A stretch of 64,000 nt of DNA from PLanc-01 sp035342095 (GTDB lineage: Bacteria; Planctomycetota; Phycisphaerae; Sedimentisphaerales; Anaerobacaceae). The notes beneath the pieces were generated by a model that did not search any database, was not told where the DNA came from, and worked only from the letters and a program-made list of their open reading frames with translations. Shown piece by piece: positions 1 to 8,226 of this stretch; position 1 is the first letter of the stretch; each line of letters starts with the position of its first letter. The DNA is taken from contig DAOQWL010000018.1 of assembly GCA_035342095.1 (NCBI GenBank), positions 14,178 to 78,177 on the forward strand. The letters run 5' to 3'. Made by a program: the position numbers and the translations under genes.

Positions 1-110
1 GTCGCCTTGGCGTCGTTGGAGTCGACGCCGACCACGGTATGACCCTCGCGGGCCAGACAGGCGGCGCTGACGAGACCGACGTACCCGACTCCGACGACAC
101 ACACCCTCAT
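1..110 (-). CDS. UDP-glucose/GDP-mannose 6-dehydrogenase, N-terminal fragment
   Basis: Only the first ~36 codons are inside the window; the gene runs off the left edge. The start is an ATG preceded by AGGAG. The translated N-terminus MRVCVVGVGYVGLVSAACLA is the NAD-binding Rossmann motif GxGYVGL of the UDP-glucose / GDP-mannose 6-dehydrogenase family, followed by the acidic residue of strand 2 (GVDSN). Family members oxidise a nucleotide sugar to the uronic acid. GDP-mannose dehydrogenase (AlgD-like) is a reasonable guess because an AlgI-type acetyltransferase lies in the same locus, but UDP-glucose dehydrogenase cannot be excluded from the N-terminus. Confidence 0.8.
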   Translation of the reverse strand, partial: MRVCVVGVGYVGLVSAACLAREGHTVVGVDSNDAKA

Positions 111-216
111 GTCATCTCCTCCACCCGTTCCACCATCGGTGTCACCCCAGAACATCCCGAAACGGCCATGCTTCTCCTACAGCGTCGACACACAGACGTC
201 GACGCACCCACGGCAA

Positions 217-711
217 TCACGATCCGGACTTCACAGAGAGTGCCTCCAGAAATTCCTCGATCCGCCGGACGACGGCCTCCGGCTGGACCCGCCGCGGACT
301 CGGCTGGAACCTCTTCAGCAGTTCCACCTTGTCAGCAAGTTCTTCGGAACTGTAAGCCACCAGCAGATGGCCCAGTTGCTCGAACTTGCGGGCGATCGCC
401 ACTTGATGATCGTTCACCACCTCTCCGTATTGTCTCCGTCGCGGCATCGCAAGAAGCGGCTTGCCCGTATCGAGCGCCATAGTGATCGTACCCATTCCCG
501 CATGGCTGATGAGGGCCGATGCCTCGTGGATACGCTCGTCGAACGCCTTCTTGTCCAGAGACGCCACGGCCTCGAAGTTCCGCGGCTGGTACGCCTCGTC
601 TCCAATCTGTGCAAACACCTCGTCCTTGATGACGCCTGCTGCGACAAGATCATCCACCGCCTTCACTAGCCGATCGAACGGGAACTGTGTCCCGACAGTC
701 AGAAAGATCAT
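217..711 (-). CDS. PssE/Alg13-like glycosyltransferase subunit
   Basis: 164-residue protein of the family-28 glycosyltransferase C-terminal type. It opens with MIFLTVGTQFPFDRL, the usual PssE/Alg13 start, and contains the nucleotide-binding segment SHAGMGTI (about residues 69-76) followed by LAMPRRRQYGEVVNDHQ, the UDP-sugar site of MurG/Alg13 proteins. In this family the short catalytic subunit works with a membrane-tethered Alg14/PssD partner at the cytoplasmic face to add a sugar to a lipid-linked acceptor. The partner is the gene immediately upstream in the transcription direction (740-1213), 28 bp away. Function is secure at family level; the sugar is not known. Confidence 0.88.
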   Translation of the reverse strand: MIFLTVGTQFPFDRLVKAVDDLVAAGVIKDEVFAQIGDEAYQPRNFEAVASLDKKAFDERIHEASALISHAGMGTITMALDTGKPLLAMPRRRQYGEVVNDHQVAIARKFEQLGHLLVAYSSEELADKVELLKRFQPSPRRVQPEAVVRRIEEFLEALSVKSGS

Positions 712-739
712 AGATTCCCCTGCACTCCGATTAGACCCA

Positions 740-1213
740 TCAGATGATGTTGCCCATGTATTCCGTGCCGGGATATGTCCCTGTCAGCTCCGGCCATTGC
801 ACGATGCACAGGTCCGCAATACGCCGAACCATTCGCCCGGACAGAGACATATGCTCGACGTTCGTGATACTGTCCACCCAGACCACCTTGGCGCCGAACA
901 GCCAGCCTAGGAAACAACAGAGACAGCCGATGGCGGCTCCCGTGCTGAGCACGACGGTCGGGCGTTCGCGGCGAATTGCTGCGAGGCAGTTCCACAGCGA
1001 TTTCACAACCCGCAAGGGGTGTTGCCGATTGCACTCGCCGACCACGTAGACCCGCTTTCCCTCGCCGAGTTTGCTCTTCACCACATCGGTCGTGACAACG
1101 TAGAACACGTCACGTCCCTGCCATGCGCCGCTGAGCTTGAGCAACTGACTGAGATGCCCGCCCGAGGAAGCAACCAGGGCAATCCGCAAGTCCGATCCCA
1201 TATCCGTCACCAT
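740..1213 (-). CDS. PssD/Alg14-like glycosyltransferase partner protein
   Basis: 157 residues. The N-terminus RIALVASSGGHLSQLL carries the SSGGHL signature of Alg14/PssD proteins, and later residues contain the STGAAIG segment and WVDSITNVEHMSLSGR, also typical. Alg14-type proteins anchor and complete the active site of the Alg13/PssE subunit, which is encoded directly downstream. The ATG at 1213 has AGGA a few bases upstream. No long signal peptide is visible; one hydrophobic stretch (IGCLCCFLGWLFGAKVVWV) may associate with the membrane. The pair probably acts late or near the first steps of repeat-unit synthesis. Confidence 0.88.
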   Translation of the reverse strand: MVTDMGSDLRIALVASSGGHLSQLLKLSGAWQGRDVFYVVTTDVVKSKLGEGKRVYVVGECNRQHPLRVVKSLWNCLAAIRRERPTVVLSTGAAIGCLCCFLGWLFGAKVVWVDSITNVEHMSLSGRMVRRIADLCIVQWPELTGTYPGTEYMGNII

Positions 1214-1329
1214 CCAATCCTAAGACATAATACCTCACGGCCGTCGATCGCACCCAGTCTCCACCTGGGAGAACAGGATCGGGGCTGCCAACGGCCTGTA
1301 CGGTCCTCCCCCCGGCGTCGAGTCCCGCG

Positions 1330-2298
1330 TCACGAGACGTCCCCGGCAACGATTTCGTTCGTGCGACGGTCCCGCCAGCCCAGTTCCTTCACCGCTCTAT
1401 CGGCACTGTAGCGGATGTCGCGAATTCCCGTCATGATCTGGTAATTGACATCGGCCCCGCCCGTCCGCCCCAGGGCCTTCTTCAGCTTGCCGCCCCCCCA
1501 ATTCAGAATCCGCAGCATGGCAGGCGCCAGCCGGATGACGGCGATTTCGCGACCCCCATGCCGCCCCCACCGCTTGAGAAAATCCCGTACCGACAGATGC
1601 GACGTCGGTACGGCATTGTAGATCGCGTATTTCGGGGGCTTTGCCAGGAGTAGAGAGATCATCTCGGCCACATCGTCCACATGGACATATGGCAGGTGGT
1701 TCGTTGCCTTTCCGACAAGCAGCCCGCAGGATTTCCTCTTCCACGCGATCAGCTTCTTGGCCGGGGCCTTGTTGTCGCTGAAGAGCAGGCCGGGCCGGAC
1801 GATCGCCAGGTTCATGCGCAGGCCGGCCTTTCGCCTTTCCAGTTCATTCTCGATCAGGACCTTGGTCCAGGGATAGGCGTTCAGCGAATTCTCCTGGGTG
1901 ACGAACGGCTGGTTCTCATCGATCGTCTTCCCCCAGAGCGAGCGGTCCAAGCCGTAGACGGAGACGCTGGACACATGGATGAATGTCGCGACCCCGTTGC
2001 GTTCGGCAGCATCGAGGAGCTGCATCGTTCCGCCCAGGTTCATTCGTTCCATGGAGCCGTCCGCTGCACCCCGTCCATCCCAGGCGCTGTGCACCACGGC
2101 GTCGACACCCCGTGTGATCTCGTCCGCGACGGAAGACTGCGACAGACTGCCCCAGAAGATCTCCATAGGGGGGGGAAGTTCCCTGCGATCCAGCACGGCG
2201 CCGTGGAGCAACACGCGCAGTTGATATCCCTGCGATAGCAGGTGCGGCGCCACTGCTTTGCCCAGGTTTCCCGAATATCCTGTAAGAAGTACCTTCAT
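1330..2298 (-). CDS. NAD-dependent epimerase/dehydratase (extended SDR)
   Basis: 322 residues from the ATG at 2298; the frame stays open further upstream, but that part overlaps the neighbouring oxidoreductase and looks random. The N-terminus MKVLLTGYSGNLGKAV has the GxxGxxG-like NAD(P) motif, the middle has FIHVSSVSVYG (catalytic Ser), and NAYPWTKVLIE supplies the YxxxK pair. Such proteins epimerise, dehydrate or reduce nucleotide sugars. A GGGG purine run precedes the ATG. It sits between the PssD/PssE pair and a Gfo/Idh oxidoreductase, so it is probably a nucleotide-sugar modifying step of the exopolysaccharide pathway. The exact substrate cannot be read from sequence. Confidence 0.85.
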   Translation of the reverse strand: MKVLLTGYSGNLGKAVAPHLLSQGYQLRVLLHGAVLDRRELPPPMEIFWGSLSQSSVADEITRGVDAVVHSAWDGRGAADGSMERMNLGGTMQLLDAAERNGVATFIHVSSVSVYGLDRSLWGKTIDENQPFVTQENSLNAYPWTKVLIENELERRKAGLRMNLAIVRPGLLFSDNKAPAKKLIAWKRKSCGLLVGKATNHLPYVHVDDVAEMISLLLAKPPKYAIYNAVPTSHLSVRDFLKRWGRHGGREIAVIRLAPAMLRILNWGGGKLKKALGRTGGADVNYQIMTGIRDIRYSADRAVKELGWRDRRTNEIVAGDVS

Positions 2299-2375
2299 GG
2301 TGTCCCCTTCGATACACAGTTCGCTTCTTTTGCGGCAGTATTCTCTCTCCGAATCCGCATGTGCGGTCCCACGGA

Positions 2376-3476
2376 TCAGGCGACGACGGCCGCACTTCGG
2401 CGGGCGACGGTCCCGGCCGCCTCGCCGGCGATCAGCACCTGATTCACAATGTCGGCCACGCCAAGCGCATTGTCCCGAGTGATCGGAGATTGGCCGCCCG
2501 AACGCGCCGCGAGGTAGAACCGACGGACCAGTTCCCTGGTACCGGGGTTGCGCTTCAGTCTGCCCAGGAGAACCCGGCAGGTCACGCCGATCGTTCCCAC
2601 GATCAGGGCCCACCCCTGCCCGATCCCTCCGAACACTTTCGAGAGAACGCTCAGCTTGCCTCGCGGGACGCGGACGGTAATCAGTTGTCGGGCCAAATCG
2701 ATGTAGATGCTGCCTTTCTCACACTCGATGTTGAGATAACGACTGGCGTTGCCGTGCGCCATGCTAATGGTGAACGTCCCCACTCCCGCATCAGTCATGA
2801 ACGCCACATCGAGAAGATCGGAGAAGCCATAGGGCATCATGTTGCGCGGTTGTGTCAGGTACACGAGTTTGCCGGGTTGGCCCAGCAACTCGACGAGCAC
2901 ACTGGCCGGATGCGAGACGAGGTTAATCAGAGGGCCGCCGGGTAAACGATACGCCCAGTGACTAACACCCCGATAGGGAATGGTCTTCTGTTTCTCTGCG
3001 TGTCCGAAGAAACAATGGGCCGCCACAACACGCCCGACCCGGCCGGACCGAATGAGCCCCAGGGCCTTCTGCACACAATCCATGTACAGCAGGCTGTGTC
3101 CGACGCACAACAGCCGCTGCCGCGGCTCGGCAAACTCGTACAAACGCGCAGTCTCGTCGAGCGTCAGCGTCATCGGCTTCTCCACGAAGACATGCGCACC
3201 GGCCTCCAGGGCCAATCGCGCCAGCTCATAGTGCGAGTCCGGCGGGGTCAGGATGTGCACGATGTCGAACCGCTCCCGCTGCAGCAGTTCTCGAGCATCG
3301 GTGTGGATCACTGCGTTCAGCCGATACCTGTCGCTGAGGCGCCGAGCCGCATCGGGGTTTGTGTCGCACAGGTGGAACTCCACAGGGCCACACCGAGTCT
3401 TGATGGTGGCGACGTGATCCGCTGCGATCAGCCCACACCCGATGATGGCGGTACGAAGTTGTTTCTCGTCATTCAT
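2376..3476 (-). CDS. Gfo/Idh/MocA family oxidoreductase
   Basis: 366 residues. The N-terminal Rossmann fold shows RTAIIGCGLIAADHV, and the family signature VFVEKPMTLTLDE (EKP motif, Lys catalytic) lies near residue 115. The C-terminal alpha/beta domain contains PGGPLINLVSHPASVL, where His and Asp/Asn residues normally complete the active site. Members dehydrogenate or reduce sugars and nucleotide sugars with NAD(P). The 3' end of the upstream GT2 gene overlaps its start by 8 bp, so the two are probably translated together. In this locus it likely prepares a keto- or modified sugar. Confidence 0.88.
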   Translation of the reverse strand: MNDEKQLRTAIIGCGLIAADHVATIKTRCGPVEFHLCDTNPDAARRLSDRYRLNAVIHTDARELLQRERFDIVHILTPPDSHYELARLALEAGAHVFVEKPMTLTLDETARLYEFAEPRQRLLCVGHSLLYMDCVQKALGLIRSGRVGRVVAAHCFFGHAEKQKTIPYRGVSHWAYRLPGGPLINLVSHPASVLVELLGQPGKLVYLTQPRNMMPYGFSDLLDVAFMTDAGVGTFTISMAHGNASRYLNIECEKGSIYIDLARQLITVRVPRGKLSVLSKVFGGIGQGWALIVGTIGVTCRVLLGRLKRNPGTRELVRRFYLAARSGGQSPITRDNALGVADIVNQVLIAGEAAGTVARRSAAVVA

Positions 3477-4461
3477 TCTGGATCTCCTTGATAGGCGGAG
3501 TGGCGTTCGGAGATTTCACATACGCGTGCAAGGTCACCCACTGATGTTGCCGCACAAGTCTGCGGATGTCGGGATCCGGCAGCCGGCTTGTCCTCCTAAG
3601 CAGATTCGAGAAATAGCCATAGGCCAAGCCGGATGACTGGATGATATCGCCGGTGGCGAGGAGGCGCGACAGCGCCCGCGTAAACATACGCAGCGGAGAC
3701 ATCCCGATATAGTAGGCCATGTACCCGTTGCGTGCCCAGCCGGCGAAGCGACCGCCTCGCGACGCGGTCCGCCGCAGATGAACCAAGTGCAGGTGGTCGA
3801 AACTCTGAACGTCCCAGCCGTGAGCGCGCGCCTCAATCTCGTCGATCACATCCCATCCGAAAACCGGGCGGACCCCGTGGATGTCCTGGTAACAGCACTT
3901 GCGATAGACCTTCGTTGCCCCTCGCACATGGGCCTTGCTCACTTTCTCCCGGGCCAAGTCCGTTCCTCGGTATTCGTAGATCACCCCCCCGGCTATGCCC
4001 AACCGAGGATTTCGCTGGAACTCATCGAGGAGAGAGGCGAAATACTCGGGTCCGAATTCGAGGTCGGCGTCCAGCTTGACAACGAATGCTGAAGCGGAGA
4101 ACTGTGCCGAAGCCAATCGCCATCCGTCCAGGAACGCTTCCGCCTCGGAGGCGACCAGAAGCCCATCTGTGCCGGTCTTCTGTTTCTTTTCGCGGCGCAG
4201 GCCCACAATCCAGGGATGGACGCCCGCTGCCTCGTGAATGATGTTCCACGTATCATCAGCCGAGCCGTCGTCGACGATTACCCAGGCCAGCGGTTTGAGC
4301 GTCTGGGAGACCATGCTCCGGATGGTGGCCGGGAGATTCGTTTGCTCATTGTAGGCAGGCGTCACCACCGTGTAGGCGGTTTCCGCCGTCGCCTGCCGGC
4401 TCATCGTGCGTTCGACCGCTGCCATTGTCTGCTTGTCGATTCCCGTAGCCATAAGCTCCAT
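3469..4461 (-). CDS. Family 2 glycosyltransferase
   Basis: About 330 residues from the ATG at 4461. ATG at 4452 and a TTG at 4515 are in-frame alternatives; none has a perfect Shine-Dalgarno. GT-A features are YTVVTPAYNEQTNLPATIR near the N-terminus, VIVDDGSADDTW, and the DxD-type metal site VKLDADLEFGPEYF. It has no clear transmembrane segment, so it is a cytosolic or peripheral enzyme adding a sugar from a nucleotide donor. It lies between the O-acetylation genes and the Gfo/Idh oxidoreductase, overlapping the latter by 8 bp. Confidence 0.88.
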   Translation of the reverse strand: MELMATGIDKQTMAAVERTMSRQATAETAYTVVTPAYNEQTNLPATIRSMVSQTLKPLAWVIVDDGSADDTWNIIHEAAGVHPWIVGLRREKKQKTGTDGLLVASEAEAFLDGWRLASAQFSASAFVVKLDADLEFGPEYFASLLDEFQRNPRLGIAGGVIYEYRGTDLAREKVSKAHVRGATKVYRKCCYQDIHGVRPVFGWDVIDEIEARAHGWDVQSFDHLHLVHLRRTASRGGRFAGWARNGYMAYYIGMSPLRMFTRALSRLLATGDIIQSSGLAYGYFSNLLRRTSRLPDPDIRRLVRQHQWVTLHAYVKSPNATPPIKEIQNE

Positions 4462-4554
4462 TCTCTGTCGGGCCGGGACGCTCGATTGTGCCCCCGCACA
4501 ACAGTCGCTTGCCAAGTCACCGCCCAGTCGCAGGGCATGGGGGACCCGGAGTCC

Positions 4555-5649
4555 TCACATCGCCTCACCGGCCAACAATCCGAACTCCATCACGGATCGG
4601 GCGAGTCCTTCCCCAACGATCTTGCAGCCAAGAGGTGTGAAATGGCCATGCTCCTTCTCCCAGTACAGCTTCTCGCCGCTGAGACGCTGGAAGTCGGCAA
4701 TCGGACTGTAGATATGGAACACATCCTTGCGGTCCAGCAGGTCGGAAGGGAACGTGGACTGGAATTCAGTCCGGCTGTGCCGTGTCGGAATGTCCAGGAT
4801 CAACAACTCCGCTCCATGGAGGCGACACTGGCGTTGGATTTCCGACAACAAGGCAATGGCAAGCTCTTGCGGATACATGCTCGGTGTCCCCGCCACCTCA
4901 TCCGTAAGTTCAGACTCCGGAGAATCTAGGTCCATCAGTCGGCGCATCGCAGGCATGATCTTGAATTTGACCACCTCCGCAGACCTCTCCCTGAGACAGC
5001 AGTACAGGTGGGAATGGATAGCCAGCCAGCGGAAAGCGGCGACTTGGAAGAGCATCTCGCGACTCTTCACGGCCGGAAGGAACGTCTTGTTCTTCCGAAC
5101 CAGTTCTTTGCCTTCGATCGCATATAGATTCGACCTCACGTTGTCGTCGAGGTCGGTCGCGTGCCAGGCGATCACGACAAGATCGGGCTCATAGCGGAAA
5201 CCCTCTTCCTGAAGTGCCACCAACTCCTCCGCTGTGCCAAAACCGGAGACCGACAGATTCACCGGCTCGCATTTCACGCCCGCCGCACGCAAGGAGTCCA
5301 CCATGCGGGCCAGAAATGTGTCCTCCAGGCTCACGCCGTACCCCATGCCAAAGGAGTCGCCCAGCAGCATGATTCTGCGCATGCCCTGGGGTTTCCCGTA
5401 TGGAATCTCCCCGTCGGCACGGAGTCCTTTCGAATTCGTGCGAATGTTGATCCGGTACTCAGGCGCCCTGTGCCAGTAGCTCTGGCTCGGGGTGTTGCCG
5501 CGAATGCCATAGTCCGTGGCACACACATATCGCGGGAGCATCAGTTGCGGCGAGAAGAACCGCAGAAACACCTCCCCGACGAGGAGGAAGTAGACGCAGC
5601 CGGTCCCAACTTTGGCCACCAGCATCAACGCCGATCTGTTGAACCTCAT
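4555..5649 (-). CDS. SGNH/GDSL-hydrolase-fold protein, partner of MBOAT acyltransferase
   Basis: 364 residues from the ATG at 5649; a GTG nine bases further out is possible. The N-terminus has one membrane anchor (ALMLVAKVGTGCVYFLLVGEVFLRF). Block I of the SGNH fold is MLLGDSFGMGYGV (nucleophile Ser), block II-like SVSGFGTAEEL follows, and the C-terminal KEHGHFTPLG supplies the catalytic His. It lies 21 bp downstream of an AlgI-type MBOAT gene. In alginate and related systems an MBOAT passes acetyl groups across the membrane and an SGNH protein (AlgJ/AlgX-type) transfers them to the polysaccharide. A periplasmic O-acetyltransferase role is therefore likely, but inferred. Confidence 0.85.
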   Translation of the reverse strand: MRFNRSALMLVAKVGTGCVYFLLVGEVFLRFFSPQLMLPRYVCATDYGIRGNTPSQSYWHRAPEYRINIRTNSKGLRADGEIPYGKPQGMRRIMLLGDSFGMGYGVSLEDTFLARMVDSLRAAGVKCEPVNLSVSGFGTAEELVALQEEGFRYEPDLVVIAWHATDLDDNVRSNLYAIEGKELVRKNKTFLPAVKSREMLFQVAAFRWLAIHSHLYCCLRERSAEVVKFKIMPAMRRLMDLDSPESELTDEVAGTPSMYPQELAIALLSEIQRQCRLHGAELLILDIPTRHSRTEFQSTFPSDLLDRKDVFHIYSPIADFQRLSGEKLYWEKEHGHFTPLGCKIVGEGLARSVMEFGLLAGEAM

Positions 5650-5670
5650 ATTCCTCACCCTAGAAAAACG

Positions 5671-7566
5671 TCAGAATGCGAAGTAGATGAACTGCTGTGC
5701 CCCCCTGACACTCAGAGCCAGCAGAGACATCAGGACAACCAGCCAGACGTTGAGCCGAACGAACCAGGGCCAGTGCTCCAACACAGTCTCGGTTCCCCTC
5801 CTGGCCCGAATGGCTTCCAGAAGCACAAACAACCACCCGTAGAAGACCAAGGTCCAGAGCACATCCGTTGCCGCCGGCGACCAGTGAGGATGAAGGAAGA
5901 TCGAACGCAGGAAGATGCCGACCGTCGCCATGTTCTGCGCTCGGAAGAGGAGCCAACCCAGACACACGAGGTGGAACATAATCAGGATCTGGACCGCGGC
6001 AACCCCGACGCTCGCGAGACCGTTATGGTTCTCGCCACCGGGGACATCTGTGGGCTCAACCGATCGGCTCACCGGCAGACGAAGGGAGGCCTGCCTCCGA
6101 CAGCACTTGACCGAACCGCCACCCGCCGTCTCCACAGACACGACACCAGAGGATTCGGCACCTTCACCCACCAGAGACTCCGCCAACATCTCCGATTCGG
6201 CGGCTCCGGCGGGACACTGGACCTTTCGGATGAGGACTGCCCCCTTCTTGCTCACCTCGGCCACCACACGGTACGCCACGAGGATGAACCCGTGAAAGGC
6301 TCCCCATAGGACGAACGTCCATGCGGCGCCGTGCCACAATCCGCCAAGCAGCATGGTCAGGACGAGATTCCGATACATCTGCAATGTGCCGTGGCGATTC
6401 CCCCCCAGCGGGATATACAGGTAGTCCCTCAGCCAGGACGAGAGACTGATGTGCCAGCGCTTCCAGAAATCCGAGGGATTCCTCGCCAGGTAGGGGAGTC
6501 TGAAGTTCAGCATGATGTCAAACCCCAGGAGGCGAGCCGTTCCTCTCGCGATGTCCGTATAACCGGCAAAGTCACAGTAGATCTGGATCGCGAACGCGTA
6601 GATGGCCAGGAGCAGTCGCAGGCCGTCTTGGGGCACCGGCGTCATCCCATCAGCGTTGGAGAAGGGCGCAAACGTCGAATTGACGACTCTCGCCATGTTG
6701 TCCGCAACAACCATCTTCTCAAATAATCCCCATGCGATCAGCCACAACCCGCTGCGAAAGCACGCAAGATTCGCCGTGCGAGGCCGGCGAAATTGAGGCA
6801 TGAGATGGCTTGCACGCTCGATCGGACCGGCAACCAATTGTGGGAAGAACGAGACAAAGACCGCCACTTCGGTCACGGCGGTGCTTGGCTGCAGGCAACC
6901 TCGATACACGTCGATCGTGTAACTCATCGTCTGAAAGACGAAGAATGAGATGCCTACAGGCAAAATGACGCCCAGGGTCCAATTGCCGAGCGTGTGTCCT
7001 GTGACAGATTCCACGGCGGACTGCAGAGAAGCAGCGAAGAAATCGAAGTACTTGAAAAAACCCAGCATCGCCAGATTCATCACGACACTCATGGCGAGGA
7101 AGAAGCGTCTGCGATGGTTCGGCTCCAGACGCGTCAACCTCGGGTACGCCGCGTTGAATAGGAGGATGCCTATGGCCACCGCGAAGATGACCCGCCAGTA
7201 CGCCGGCTTGGAAACCAGAACGTGTTGCCAATCGACCGCGAGCGAGGGCCAGTGCTCGACGAAGCCGAAGTCAAAGGCCTTCAGGTTGATCCCGAGACAG
7301 AATAGTGCGGCCGAGAACAGGAACAGCGATGCCCGAGCGCGTTGCCACAAGGTCATGTGACCGTTGCGAATCGACAAGGCACAGGTGTAGTCCAGGACGG
7401 TGGAAAAGACGATCAGAAAAAGAAAGCGGACGTCCCAAAACCCATAGAAGTAGTAGCTCGCGAACAACAGGAGCAGATTCTGGATGCGATAACGCCGCCG
7501 CAGAAGCCAATATGAGCTCAAAGTCAATATAAAGAAGACTGCGAATGCGATACTGTTGAAGAGCAT
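5671..7566 (-). CDS. AlgI-type MBOAT O-acyltransferase
   Basis: 631 residues, polytopic. The start MLFNSIAFAVFFILTLSSYW and the segment LLLFASYYFYGFWD are typical of AlgI/DltB-type MBOAT proteins, as is YTDIARGTARLLGFD. The catalytic region has the conserved His motifs LLGGLWHGAAW and LWGAFHGF (about residues 400-425). Relatives are usually about 470-520 residues; here an extra polar Gly/Ala/Glu/Ser-rich segment of roughly 65-70 residues (about 447-515) separates the catalytic region from the C-terminal helices. The protein should take acyl groups from a cytosolic donor to the outer face for polysaccharide O-acetylation, with the adjacent SGNH protein as acceptor. Confidence 0.92.
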   Translation of the reverse strand: MLFNSIAFAVFFILTLSSYWLLRRRYRIQNLLLLFASYYFYGFWDVRFLFLIVFSTVLDYTCALSIRNGHMTLWQRARASLFLFSAALFCLGINLKAFDFGFVEHWPSLAVDWQHVLVSKPAYWRVIFAVAIGILLFNAAYPRLTRLEPNHRRRFFLAMSVVMNLAMLGFFKYFDFFAASLQSAVESVTGHTLGNWTLGVILPVGISFFVFQTMSYTIDVYRGCLQPSTAVTEVAVFVSFFPQLVAGPIERASHLMPQFRRPRTANLACFRSGLWLIAWGLFEKMVVADNMARVVNSTFAPFSNADGMTPVPQDGLRLLLAIYAFAIQIYCDFAGYTDIARGTARLLGFDIMLNFRLPYLARNPSDFWKRWHISLSSWLRDYLYIPLGGNRHGTLQMYRNLVLTMLLGGLWHGAAWTFVLWGAFHGFILVAYRVVAEVSKKGAVLIRKVQCPAGAAESEMLAESLVGEGAESSGVVSVETAGGGSVKCCRRQASLRLPVSRSVEPTDVPGGENHNGLASVGVAAVQILIMFHLVCLGWLLFRAQNMATVGIFLRSIFLHPHWSPAATDVLWTLVFYGWLFVLLEAIRARRGTETVLEHWPWFVRLNVWLVVLMSLLALSVRGAQQFIYFAF

Positions 7567-7581
7567 ATCCCCTCGATCCTT

Positions 7582-8133
7582 TCAATCACGTGTGACTTGC
7601 CACAACACGGAAATCACGTGCCGGTTCAGGACCTCATAGCCCGCCTGTGCCAGATGAAGAGCATCCCTCGCATACTCGTGCCTTTTCCCTGGAGTCGGCG
7701 ACAGGAACAGACTGCAGTCGAGCACGGTACACGATCTTTCTTCAGATCGAGCAGCCACTCGTTCACCTCGTCCACGGAGTCGTTGATCACGTTTGACCAC
7801 ACGAGGCGTTGGAGCAGATCGACAGGACCCGACGATCATATTCCCGCGGTCCCGGAAAACGCCGAGCGTCTTGAGATCGTTGATTCCGATCTGGATCACC
7901 ACTGCCCGAGGACGAGCCGCCAGCACATCTTCCTCAAGTCTCAGCAGGGCTTGTGCGGTCGTCTGACCACTCACGCCCCGGCTGATGACCCGGTAGTCCG
8001 CAAGAACAGGCAAGGGCGCCCGCTGCGCGATCCTGGAACCTCCGAAGAGAACCACAAGGGGCTTGCCACTGCCTGCGATAGCGGGCCTTGGCGACTGGGA
8101 AACCCCAACCCCAGTTGGGTCCAAATGCGCCAT
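7582..8133 (-). CDS. SGNH/GDSL-hydrolase-like protein, apparently frameshifted
   Basis: The open frame gives 183 residues. SGNH pieces are clear: VVLFGGSRIAQ (block I position, Ser), ISRGVSGQTTAQ (Gly block), VVIQIGINDLK (Asn block), and at the C-terminus EYARDALHLAQAGY (Asp/His block). In the middle, about 7750-7815, the frame becomes Arg-rich and unlike the family. The neighbouring minus-strand frame there reads LLQRLVWSNVINDSVDEV, which fits. Two compensating indels therefore seem to flank this stretch. The N-terminus may also be shifted, because an ATG at 8177 with a GGGGG leader is out of frame. It is either a decaying gene or a sequencing or assembly error. Confidence 0.6.
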   Translation of the reverse strand: MAHLDPTGVGVSQSPRPAIAGSGKPLVVLFGGSRIAQRAPLPVLADYRVISRGVSGQTTAQALLRLEEDVLAARPRAVVIQIGINDLKTLGVFRDRGNMIVGSCRSAPTPRVVKRDQRLRGRGERVAARSEERSCTVLDCSLFLSPTPGKRHEYARDALHLAQAGYEVLNRHVISVLWQVTRD

Positions 8134-8226
8134 CTGGAGTGCCCGGCAGCAGACGAGGAGGCGATCCGCCTATCCATGCCCCCGTGGCCGCAATGCCGCA
8201 AGTCCTCACTCCCAGGACAGACGACC

